Source of the DNA: Acidobacteriaceae bacterium
Lineage (GTDB): Bacteria; Acidobacteriota; Terriglobia; Terriglobales; Acidobacteriaceae
Length of the DNA stretch: 5,187 bases
Direction: 5' to 3'
NCBI GenBank assembly: GCA_030039895.1
Contig: JASHUR010000203.1
Span: 1-5,187, forward strand
The notes beneath the pieces are model-generated. The model did no database searches. It was given only the letters and a program-made list of their open reading frames with translations, and was not told where the DNA came from. This document shows, in pieces, positions 1 to 5,187 of this stretch. Numbering within the stretch: position 1 is the first letter of the stretch; each line of letters begins with the position of its first letter. The translations under genes and the position numbers were made by a program.

Positions 1-671
1 CCTCCGCCACGGGCGATGACGATGAGGTCGACTTCGCGAGTCTGGTTGAAGTGCTCGATGCCTCTGGCGATTTCGGCGGCAGCGGACTCGCCCTGGACGA
101 GGGCAGGGTAAAGGATGATGTGGAGCGCGGCGTGGCGGCGGCTGATAACGGTGATGAAATCGCGAATGACGGCTCCGGAAGGCGAAGTAACAATGCCGAC
201 ACTGCGCGGGAAGGCTGGCAGAGCACGCTTGCGTTCTGTATCGAAGAGGCCTTCCTGCTGAAGCCTGCGCTTGACCTGCTCGAAGGCGAGCTGAAGCGAG
301 CCCGCGCCCATGGGCTCAAGGTGTTCGGTGACGAGCTGGATTTGGCCTCGTTGCTCATAAATCGACACGCGGCCGCGAAGCAGGACCTGAAGTCCGTTTT
401 CCGGCCGGAAGCGTAGGAGCGAGGCTTGACGGCGAAAGAGGACAGCGGAGAGCTGGCCTGAGTCATCCTTAAGTGTGAAGTAGATGTGGCCGGAAGCAGC
501 GGGACGGAGGTCGGTGATTTCTCCCTCGACCCAGACGTCGGAGAACTGGCGCTCGACCTCGGAACGCAGCTCCGTGACCAGCTCGCTGACTTTCCAGATG
601 TGCCGCTGGAGAGGATGTGCAGCCTCAAAGCTGAAGCCAAGCTGTTCGCCGGATTTCGACGGACTTTCCAC
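1..671 (-). CDS. xseA: Exodeoxyribonuclease VII large subunit (N-terminal part, cut by the left edge)
   Basis: XseA is the catalytic large subunit of exonuclease VII, which with several XseB chains degrades single-stranded DNA to oligonucleotides in repair and mismatch correction in the cytoplasm. About 223 residues are visible, roughly half of the usual 400-450. Residues 25-120 form the N-terminal OB-fold, with the typical DVWVEGEI (45-52) and the stretch GHIYFTLKDDSGQLSAVLFR (61-80). The nuclease domain begins with GIVTSPSGAVIRDF (159-172). D171 would match E. coli D155, and R221 in RGGG, 50 residues later, would match R205; the sequence is cut within this RGGG motif. The start is GTG at 671, the only candidate after the in-frame TGA at 680-678. 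The GAGG just before it is only 2 nt away, which is unusually close. It follows the DUF2905 gene by 21 bp on the same strand, so the two are probably cotranscribed. Identification is from recalled family motifs and is firm; the start is less certain. Confidence 0.95.
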   Translation of the reverse strand, partial: MESPSKSGEQLGFSFEAAHPLQRHIWKVSELVTELRSEVERQFSDVWVEGEITDLRPAASGHIYFTLKDDSGQLSAVLFRRQASLLRFRPENGLQVLLRGRVSIYEQRGQIQLVTEHLEPMGAGSLQLAFEQVKRRLQQEGLFDTERKRALPAFPRSVGIVTSPSGAVIRDFITVISRRHAALHIILYPALVQGESAAAEIARGIEHFNQTREVDLIVIARGG

Positions 672-692
672 AACCTCTCAGTTTACATGGAG

Positions 693-917
693 TTACTTGC
701 GAAAGCGCGTAATGAGATAGAGCAGAAGCGTGAGCAGAATGCTGAGCAGGACTGAGGTGCCGAGGGGGAAGTAGAAGGTGACATTCTTGCGCCGCCAGGC
801 GATGTCGCCGGGCAGCTGACCGAGGGGGATGCCGAAGCGGCCGAGGAGGTAGACGACTCCTCCGGCGAGGATGAGCAGAAGCCCGAGACCGACGAGAAGG
901 CGCGCGAGAGACGTCAT
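693..917 (-). CDS. DUF2905 family small membrane protein
   Basis: A 74-residue protein of the DUF2905 family, whose function is unknown. Two hydrophobic helices are visible: residues about 5-26 (rich in Leu and Gly) and about 52-69. They are joined by a loop carrying the family hallmark LPGDIAWRRKNVTFYFP (35-51), and a basic tail (RFRK) ends the protein. A small inner-membrane hairpin protein is the natural reading. I chose the ATG at 917 because it gives the usual family length and N-terminus (MTSLARLLVGLG). The same frame stays open far upstream, but that part is antisense to the channel gene and lacks any family match. There is an AGG directly against the ATG but no well-spaced ribosome binding site. 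The gene lies 21 bp upstream of xseA in the same direction, suggesting an operon; this does not by itself tell its function. Confidence 0.9.
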   Translation of the reverse strand: MTSLARLLVGLGLLLILAGGVVYLLGRFGIPLGQLPGDIAWRRKNVTFYFPLGTSVLLSILLTLLLYLITRFRK

Positions 918-926
918 CCTATTCAG

Positions 927-932
927 ATTATG
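927..932 (-). promoter_or_regulatory. Possible -10 box for the DUF2905-xseA pair
   Basis: On the minus strand CATAAT (5 of 6 matches to TATAAT) lies 9 nt before the ATG of the DUF2905 gene. Transcription from it would begin within about 2-3 nt of the start codon, giving a nearly leaderless mRNA, in keeping with the absence of a spaced Shine-Dalgarno sequence. No good -35 hexamer is seen 16-18 bp upstream, so this is tentative. Confidence 0.25.
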
Positions 933-983
933 CAAGTGGAGTGGTTGACGTATATGGCCGGTTCCTGCTTTGCTGCAATACAA

Positions 984-989
984 GAGGGA
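984..989 (+). promoter_or_regulatory. Ribosome binding site deciding the GTG start of the channel gene
   Basis: GAGGGA ends 6 nt before the GTG at 996, an ideal Shine-Dalgarno match and spacing. The in-frame ATGs at 930 and 954 have no such sequence upstream, so this site argues for the GTG start. Confidence 0.6.
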
Positions 990-995
990 CGGAAC

Positions 996-2168
996 GTGCA
1001 CGTACTTCCATTTTGCGCCGGAGTCGCCTGCATTTTTGTAGCGCTGCTGGACGCTTTCCAGACCGTAATTCTGCCGCGGCGGGCAGTCGGACGGTTTCGG
1101 ATCACGCGGATTTTCTACATTATGACGTGGATGCCGTGGTCGTTTGTAGCAGCGCGGATTCGCCATGCACGCAAACGGGAGACGGTACTCAGCTATTACG
1201 GTCCGTTGTCGCTCTTGTTGTTGATTGTGGTGTGGGCAGGGGCGCTGGTGCTGGGGTTTGCACTGATCCTGCATTCGCTCCGGCTGCCCTTTGTGGATCC
1301 GTTGCATGCACGAGCGGATTTTGCTTCCGACATCTATCTGAGTGGGACGACGATTTTTACGCTGGGGATAGGCGATATTACGCCCCACTCATCCGCAGCA
1401 CGATTTGTACTCGTTCTGGAGTCGGGGATGGGGCTGGGATTTCTGGCGATGGTGATCAGCTATTTCCCGGTGCTGTATGGGGCGTTTGCACGAAGAGAGA
1501 CGGCGATTTCTCTGCTGGACGCGCGAGCGGGTTCTCCGCCAACGGCGGCTGAGCTGCTGCGACGGCATGCGTTTGAGGGTGGGAGCGAGGCGCTGAACAT
1601 TCTGCTTATTGAGTGGGAGCGATGGTCGGCGGAGTTGTTGGAGAGCCACATTTCGTATCCGCTGCTCTGCTATTTCCGTTCACAGCACTCGAACCAGAGC
1701 TGGCTGGCAGCTCTGACTGCGGTACTGGATACCTGCGCGCTGCTGATTGCAGGAGTCCAGGACCATGCAGCGCGGCAGGCCCAACTGACCTTTGCCATGG
1801 CGCGGCATGCTCTGGTGGACTTGAGCCAGGTGTTCTCGCAAAAGCCGGTGGAGGATGGTGAGGACCGGCTTCCGGACGAACGGTATGAGCTGCTCTACAA
1901 GCGGCTCTGCGAGTCCGGGGTTAGAGCGTGCCGGGACGCGGAATCGATTGAGCGATTGAAGAAGATGCGTTCGCTCTACGAGGGATACGCAGTGGCGCTG
2001 AGCCGGCATTTCAAGATGACGCTGCCGCCGTGGGTCGCTGAGCATCCGTATAAAGATAATTGGCTTTCCGTGGCAAAGGTGCGGGCAGCGACCGAGGCGG
2101 CGACAGGGGAGGGCGGGAAGAGCCCCGCAGAAGTGTTTATGCATGACGAGGAACGCCACATTTTCTAA
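996..2168 (+). CDS. Potassium channel family membrane protein (ion channel pore with helical C-terminal domain)
   Basis: A 390-residue inner-membrane protein of the two-helix-plus-pore (Ion_trans_2-like) channel type, expected to conduct K+ or another cation. Hydrophobic segments are at about 2-26 (ending in the DAFQTVILPRR turn), 38-53 (shorter, possibly interfacial), 67-95 and 137-164. Between the last two, residues 111-127 form a pore helix and filter reading TTIFTLGIGD; the canonical K+ filter is TVGYGD, so Tyr is replaced by Ile. Residues 165-390 are cytosolic and appear all-helical, with conserved-looking YFRSQH (226-231) and NQSWLAALT (233-241). I see no Rossmann GxGxxG, so it is not a standard RCK/TrkA-N regulatory domain. 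GTG 996 is preferred for its GAGGGA site and because the protein then starts at the first membrane helix. ATG 930 would add 22 residues and leave only 12 bp to the divergent gene. The stop is followed by the hairpin terminator at 2259-2280. Ion selectivity is inferred, not shown. Confidence 0.8.
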   Translation: MHVLPFCAGVACIFVALLDAFQTVILPRRAVGRFRITRIFYIMTWMPWSFVAARIRHARKRETVLSYYGPLSLLLLIVVWAGALVLGFALILHSLRLPFVDPLHARADFASDIYLSGTTIFTLGIGDITPHSSAARFVLVLESGMGLGFLAMVISYFPVLYGAFARRETAISLLDARAGSPPTAAELLRRHAFEGGSEALNILLIEWERWSAELLESHISYPLLCYFRSQHSNQSWLAALTAVLDTCALLIAGVQDHAARQAQLTFAMARHALVDLSQVFSQKPVEDGEDRLPDERYELLYKRLCESGVRACRDAESIERLKKMRSLYEGYAVALSRHFKMTLPPWVAEHPYKDNWLSVAKVRAATEAATGEGGKSPAEVFMHDEERHIF

Positions 2169-2258
2169 GCAGCTTTTGAGGCTAACCTACGGCCAGTGGT
2201 TGTCGAATGCGAAAGGCTGCGAGCGAGGACGGCGCTTTCAAGCGGTCATGCAAAAAGC

Positions 2259-2280
2259 AAAAGGGGCAGATGCCCCTTTT
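2259..2280. terminator. Bidirectional intrinsic terminator between convergent genes
   Basis: A perfect inverted repeat, AAAAGGGGCA then GA then TGCCCCTTTT. The GC-rich core GGGGC/GCCCC closes a tetraloop-sized turn, and the flanking A4/T4 tracts supply the U-run on either strand. On the minus strand the T-rich run is extended by a further CAAAAAG just outside (2251-2257). It lies 90 bp after the channel stop and 22 bp after the stop of the DHS-family gene, so one hairpin can end both transcripts. The remaining bases between the two genes (2169-2258 and 2281-2302) show nothing else I can name. Confidence 0.85.
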
Positions 2281-2302
2281 GGTAGGTATTAAATGATTCA
2301 GG

Positions 2303-3364
2303 TCAGGCGGTGACTGGCTCGAGCACGTGGGCCCAACGTTTTCCCTTGCGTTCGGCATATGCCTTCTTATGGTATGCATAGCCAGCGATGAGCGGGAGCG
2401 CGAGCGTTGCTTCGCTGTAAACCATCTGTTCGTAGGTGGTATCGACTTTGCCCCAGGAGCTGGCTTCCTTGAGGGTGCTCGATGAGAGCGCGCCGTCGCG
2501 GACGTCGGCCACAGTGACCTGGATGGCGTATTTGTGCATCGGGGCGTCGACGCCGAGGATCTCCGCTGCAACGACGATGTCCTGAGCGAAGTTTTTGGGG
2601 ACGCCGCCGCCAAGCATGAGCAGGCCGGTGGTGGGGTTGTTGATCTTGAGCTGGGTGAGCTCGTAGAAATCCTTGGCCGAATCGATGGAGACTTTCGGCT
2701 TGTCCTGGCGGGCATGCTGGTGAGCGACGAGTCCGAAGCCGGCAGAGCAGTCGCTGAAGGCCGGGCAGAAGATGGGCACATCACGCTGGTAGGCCGCGCA
2801 GATAATGGAGTCAACGCCGCACTTGTCCGGAGTGCGCGCGTGCTGGTCGAGGTAAGCACCCATGGCGCGGATGAACTCGCGGGAGCTGTAGGGGCGCGGG
2901 TCGAGGGAGTTGGCGATTTTTTCGGTCGTCTCGTCGCAGATACGGAGCTCTTCCTCATCGATGAGCGTGTCGTAAATGCGGTCGATCATCAGCTCGCGGA
3001 GCGTGCCGTCTTCCGTGCCGAGCTTGAGAACCTCGTCGGCGATGTAGTGCTTGAAGCCGAGGGCCTCGAAGAAGTCCTGATCGACCATGTTGGCGCCGGT
3101 CGAGACGATGGCGTCGACCATATTGTTGCGGATGAGGTCGATGAATATCTGCTTGAGACCGGCGCTGACCAGCGAGCCGGCGATGCAGAGGATAACGCCG
3201 CAGTCGGTGTCGCGCAGCATGCGTTCGTAGATGGACGCCGCCCGGTAGAGGTCGCGGGAGCTATAGGCCATGTGCTGCATGGCGTCAACGAGGGGAACGA
3301 CATTGTGCTGCTTGATGTCGATGTGCTGAATGGTGTCTTTGAGTAGTTCCTGTTTCGTAGGCAT
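2303..3364 (-). CDS. Deoxyhypusine synthase family protein (bacterial; possibly homospermidine synthase)
   Basis: A 353-residue cytosolic protein of the deoxyhypusine synthase (DHS) family, an NAD-dependent fold that transfers the aminobutyl group of spermidine to an acceptor. Family marks in order: GSLVSAGLKQI (63-73) and NMVDAIVSTGANMVDQDF (81-98), the NAD-binding region; CPAFSDCSAGFGL (200-212); LMLGGGVPKNF (249-259); and SSWGK (302-306), where K306 corresponds to the aminobutyl-carrying Lys329 of the human enzyme and W304 to Trp327. Asn258 occupies the place of human active-site His288. Bacteria have no eIF5A, so the eukaryotic reaction is unlikely. A homologue in the cyanobacterium Anabaena (speY) is required for homospermidine synthesis, and that is the best available guess here. 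The ATG at 3364 has GGAAG 4 nt upstream, and the protein then has normal family length. The frame is open for 251 further codons upstream, but that part is antisense to the S1/P1 gene. It is transcribed alone, between a divergent and a convergent neighbour. The family is certain; the substrate is inferred. Confidence 0.93.
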   Translation of the reverse strand: MPTKQELLKDTIQHIDIKQHNVVPLVDAMQHMAYSSRDLYRAASIYERMLRDTDCGVILCIAGSLVSAGLKQIFIDLIRNNMVDAIVSTGANMVDQDFFEALGFKHYIADEVLKLGTEDGTLRELMIDRIYDTLIDEEELRICDETTEKIANSLDPRPYSSREFIRAMGAYLDQHARTPDKCGVDSIICAAYQRDVPIFCPAFSDCSAGFGLVAHQHARQDKPKVSIDSAKDFYELTQLKINNPTTGLLMLGGGVPKNFAQDIVVAAEILGVDAPMHKYAIQVTVADVRDGALSSSTLKEASSWGKVDTTYEQMVYSEATLALPLIAGYAYHKKAYAERKGKRWAHVLEPVTA

Positions 3365-3368
3365 AACA

Positions 3369-3373
3369 CTTCC
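3369..3373 (-). promoter_or_regulatory. Ribosome binding site of the DHS-family gene
   Basis: GGAAG on the minus strand ends 4 nt before the ATG at 3364. It supports this start over the long upstream open frame. No convincing -35/-10 pair for this gene is visible in the rest of the 117-bp spacer. Confidence 0.5.
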
Positions 3374-3462
3374 AGAATACCAATGTTTATTGGGGTTCCC
3401 GCGTAGGAAGAATGTAAATTTTCGTCGCATCAGGGGGCGATTTTGAGGGGTTGCAGGGGGCG

Positions 3463-3480
3463 CCGCGGGTATACTCGCGG
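3463..3480. repeat. 18-bp imperfect palindrome over the -10 box, candidate operator
   Basis: CCGCGGGTATACTCGCGG reads the same on both strands except for one pair (3468/3475), so 8 of 9 positions pair. It is centred on GTATAC, contains the whole TATACT box and ends one base before the ATG at 3482. A dimeric repressor site is possible. The small size and GC-rich background mean chance is not excluded. Confidence 0.35.
3470..3475 (+). promoter_or_regulatory. Probable -10 box of the S1/P1-type gene, giving a leaderless mRNA
   Basis: TATACT (5 of 6 to consensus) ends 6 nt before the ATG at 3482, so the expected transcription start coincides with the A of the start codon. No Shine-Dalgarno sequence stands at normal spacing, which fits leaderless translation. 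No clear -35 hexamer occurs 16-18 bp upstream; TTGCAG at 3451 is too close (13 bp). Confidence 0.5.
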
Positions 3481-3481
3481 C

Positions 3482-4477
3482 ATGACCACAAACATTTCTG
3501 CTGCTTTGCGCCGTGTTGCAGTAATTGCACTTCTGCCGATGATGGCCGCTCCGCTTTCGTTTGGATGGGGGAGCAAAGGCCATAAGATCATCAACAATCT
3601 GGCTGTTGAGGGTTTGCCAACGGACATGCCTGCGTTTATGCGAACGCAGGCGGCGATTGACGAGATTACGTATCTGGGGCCGGAGCCGGACAGGTGGCGC
3701 TCGCTCGCGGAACCGGAGCTGAATGCGGCTCAGGCGCCGGACCACTTCATCAACTTTTACTATGCGGACATGATCGGGAAGCTGCCGCGCGAGCGTTACA
3801 AGTACATTGCGGAGCTGACGGCAGCGGAGATCACGCATCCGGAGCTGGCCAAGGAGCTGCAGCCGGACCGCGTGGGCTTTCAGCCGTACATTACGAGCGA
3901 GGTTTGGGAGCGGCTGAAGGCGGCGATGCGCGACTACCGGCAGTTGAAGGCGGCGCACCAGGACACCAAGCCTGTGGAAGCTGCGATCCTGTTCTATGCG
4001 GGATGGCTGGGGCACTACGTGGGCGATGGGTCGCAGCCGCTGCATGTGTCGCGGGACTACAACGGATGGGTGGAGCCGGAGAATCCGAACGGGTATACGA
4101 CGGAGCCGGGGATTCATTCGCGGTTTGAGACGGCGTTCGTGAACGCGGCGATCTCAGAGAGTGACGTGCAGCCGCTGATGACGCCGGTGCACACGGTGGG
4201 CGATGAGTGGACGGACTACCTGGCGTATCTGCGGCACACGGCGACCTATGTGGACGAGGTGTATCAACTGGACAAGGAGCATGGGTTTGACGGCACGGGC
4301 ACGGCGGAGTCGCGGCACTTTACGGCGGAACGGCTCGCGGCCGGGGCGAGCATGCTGCGCGACCTGATCTATTCGGCGTGGGTGAAGAGCGCAGAGCCTG
4401 TACCTGAGTGGCATCCGAGGGCGGAGACGCATACCGCTGCGGCGTGTCCTTGTGCCGCGAAGAAGCAGGATAACTAA
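3482..4477 (+). CDS. Secreted S1/P1 nuclease / zinc phospholipase C superfamily enzyme
   Basis: A 331-residue exported trinuclear-zinc phosphodiesterase, expected to cleave single-stranded DNA/RNA or, less likely, phospholipids outside the cytoplasm. Residues 1-28 form a signal peptide (basic ALRR, hydrophobic core VAVIALLPMMAAP, SFG before the cut). Cleavage would expose Trp29, the N-terminal residue whose amine and carbonyl bind zinc in this superfamily. All nine expected ligands are visible: W29, H34 (GSKGH), D70 (PEPDRW), H88 (PDHF), H178 and D182 (GHYVGD), H188 (QPLH), H212 and E216 (IHSRFE). The last ligand is Glu as in Bacillus phospholipase C, whereas P1 nuclease has Asp, but the rest resembles S1/P1 nucleases. 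The C-terminus ends in a polar tail with an ACPC pair (321-324). ATG 3482 is preferred to TTG 3443, because the signal peptide starts cleanly there and TATACT lies just upstream. It converges on moaA with 14 bp between stops. Substrate is inferred from family. Confidence 0.9.
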   Translation: MTTNISAALRRVAVIALLPMMAAPLSFGWGSKGHKIINNLAVEGLPTDMPAFMRTQAAIDEITYLGPEPDRWRSLAEPELNAAQAPDHFINFYYADMIGKLPRERYKYIAELTAAEITHPELAKELQPDRVGFQPYITSEVWERLKAAMRDYRQLKAAHQDTKPVEAAILFYAGWLGHYVGDGSQPLHVSRDYNGWVEPENPNGYTTEPGIHSRFETAFVNAAISESDVQPLMTPVHTVGDEWTDYLAYLRHTATYVDEVYQLDKEHGFDGTGTAESRHFTAERLAAGASMLRDLIYSAWVKSAEPVPEWHPRAETHTAAACPCAAKKQDN

Positions 4478-4491
4478 GTGGTAACTATGTC

Positions 4492-5187
4492 CTAACCGCC
4501 GATGTGGACCATGCTGCGAGAGGGTTTGAGGAAGTCAGGCTCGCCGATGTGGTGGCGGGCCTCTTTCTTTTCGATAACCTGAATGATGTATTCGGTGAGG
4601 TCGGCATCGGAGACGCCGCGGCGCATGCGCGAGTATAGGTCATGGTCGGACTGCGAGAAGAGGCAGGTGCGGATTTTGCCGTCGGAGGTGAGGCGGACGC
4701 GGCTGCACTGTCCGCAGAAGGCCTGCGAGACGGGCGCGATGATGCCGACCTCGCCGATGCCGTCGTCGAAGGTGTAGCGGACGGCGGTCTCACTGTGCGA
4801 GTTGGGCTGGAGGCGCACGACGGGGCGCACGGTTTCGAGGCGTGCGACGACTTCGCGGATAGGGACGACGGACTCGGGCGTCCAGAGGCGGTCCTCTTCG
4901 AGCGGCATGAACTCGATGAAGCGGACGATCACGCCTTCTTCGCGCGCGAAGCGGGCGAAGAGGGGAACCTGGTCGTCGTTGAAGCCGCGCAGCAGAACGC
5001 AGTTGACCTTGACGGGCGCGAGCGCGGCGGCCTGGGCGGCGCGGATGCCGGCGACGACCTTGCTGAAGCTGCCGGGGACGCGGGTGATGCGCTCGAAGGT
5101 GGGGGCATCGACGGCGTCCATGCTGACGGTGATGCGGCTGAGTCCGGCGGCCTTGAGCGCGGCGGCCTGATCGGCGAGCAGGTGGCC
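4492..5187 (-). CDS. moaA: GTP 3',8-cyclase MoaA (C-terminal part, cut by the right edge)
   Basis: MoaA is the radical SAM enzyme that, with MoaC, turns GTP into cyclic pyranopterin monophosphate, the first step of molybdenum cofactor synthesis in the cytoplasm. The last 231 residues are present, of about 330-360 expected; the N-terminal CX3CX2C motif for the SAM cluster lies beyond the window. Visible marks (numbered from the first visible residue) are the barrel strand SRITVSMDAVD (17-27), VNCVLLRGFND (61-71), RFIEFMP (89-95), and the second 4Fe-4S site C158-x2-C161-x13-C175 within FCGQCSRVRLTSDGKIRTC, which holds GTP. The protein ends in the MVHIGG tail with the conserved Gly-Gly that reaches into the active site. 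Nothing visible is broken. The stop is TAG at 4494-4492, 14 bp from the stop of the convergent S1/P1-type gene, with no hairpin between. Neighbouring moa genes, if any, would be to the right. Confidence 0.96.
   Translation of the reverse strand, partial: GHLLADQAAALKAAGLSRITVSMDAVDAPTFERITRVPGSFSKVVAGIRAAQAAALAPVKVNCVLLRGFNDDQVPLFARFAREEGVIVRFIEFMPLEEDRLWTPESVVPIREVVARLETVRPVVRLQPNSHSETAVRYTFDDGIGEVGIIAPVSQAFCGQCSRVRLTSDGKIRTCLFSQSDHDLYSRMRRGVSDADLTEYIIQVIEKKEARHHIGEPDFLKPSRSMVHIGG

Noticed and set aside
51..755. Plus-strand open frames opposite xseA and DUF2905
   Set aside because: The minus-strand translation gives clear XseA and DUF2905 motifs over the same bases; the plus-strand products match nothing.
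955..973. Possible sigma-54 promoter (TGGC ... TTGC) before the channel gene
   Set aside because: The two elements are 15 bp apart from T to T, against 11 in the -24/-12 consensus, so the spacing does not fit.
945..974. TTGACG as -35 of a sigma-70 promoter for the channel gene
   Set aside because: The hexamers at 17-18 bp spacing (CTTTGC, TTTGCT) are poor -10 boxes, so I did not list it as a promoter.
918..1388. Open frame extending the DUF2905 gene upstream
   Set aside because: It lies antisense to the channel gene, has the composition of a shadow frame, and DUF2905 proteins are about 70 residues long.
2534..3346. 270-codon plus-strand open frame opposite the DHS-family gene
   Set aside because: Val/Asp/Glu/Gly-rich translation typical of the complement of a GC-rich gene; no recognisable domain and no ribosome binding site.
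3365..4117. Open frame extending the DHS-family gene upstream by 251 codons on the minus strand
   Set aside because: It is antisense to the well-supported S1/P1-type gene, is Arg-rich and low in complexity, matches no family, and the ribosome binding site and family length place the start at 3364.
4802..5170. Plus-strand open frame opposite moaA
   Set aside because: Ser/Thr/Arg-rich shadow frame; moaA on the other strand explains the sequence completely.

Overview
The window looks like ordinary chromosomal DNA of a GC-rich bacterium. The style of the proteins (a bacterial deoxyhypusine-synthase homologue, a secreted S1/P1-type enzyme, a K+-channel-like protein with a helical tail) reminds me of Acidobacteriota, perhaps the Terriglobales. 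That placement is inference from recalled protein families, since there is no rRNA or other marker here. I see no tRNA, rRNA, CRISPR array, insertion sequence, phage gene or attachment site.

Layout from left to right. Positions 1-917 hold a minus-strand pair: a DUF2905 small membrane protein, then after 21 bp the N-terminal half of xseA (exodeoxyribonuclease VII large subunit), which runs off the left edge. A 78-bp divergent spacer (918-995) separates this pair from a plus-strand membrane gene (996-2168), a potassium-channel-like protein with a GIGD selectivity filter and a long helical cytosolic tail. A compact symmetric hairpin at 2259-2280, with A and T tracts on either side, ends both this gene and the convergent minus-strand gene 2303-3364, a deoxyhypusine synthase family protein. 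A 117-bp divergent spacer follows. It carries a TATACT box and an 18-bp imperfect palindrome that stops one base before the ATG of a secreted S1/P1 nuclease/phospholipase C superfamily enzyme (3482-4477). Only 14 bp further on is the stop of a minus-strand moaA (GTP 3',8-cyclase), whose N-terminal part lies beyond the right edge.

The genes do not form one pathway. They cover DNA repair (xseA), ion transport, polyamine-type chemistry (DHS homologue), extracellular nucleic acid or phospholipid hydrolysis, and molybdenum cofactor synthesis. Gaps are short and every gap is accounted for. I do not see a new multi-gene system. The points most worth a second look are the bacterial DHS homologue with Asn where the eukaryotic enzyme has an active-site His, the channel with an unrecognised helical C-terminal domain, and the palindrome over the -10 box at a probably leaderless start.
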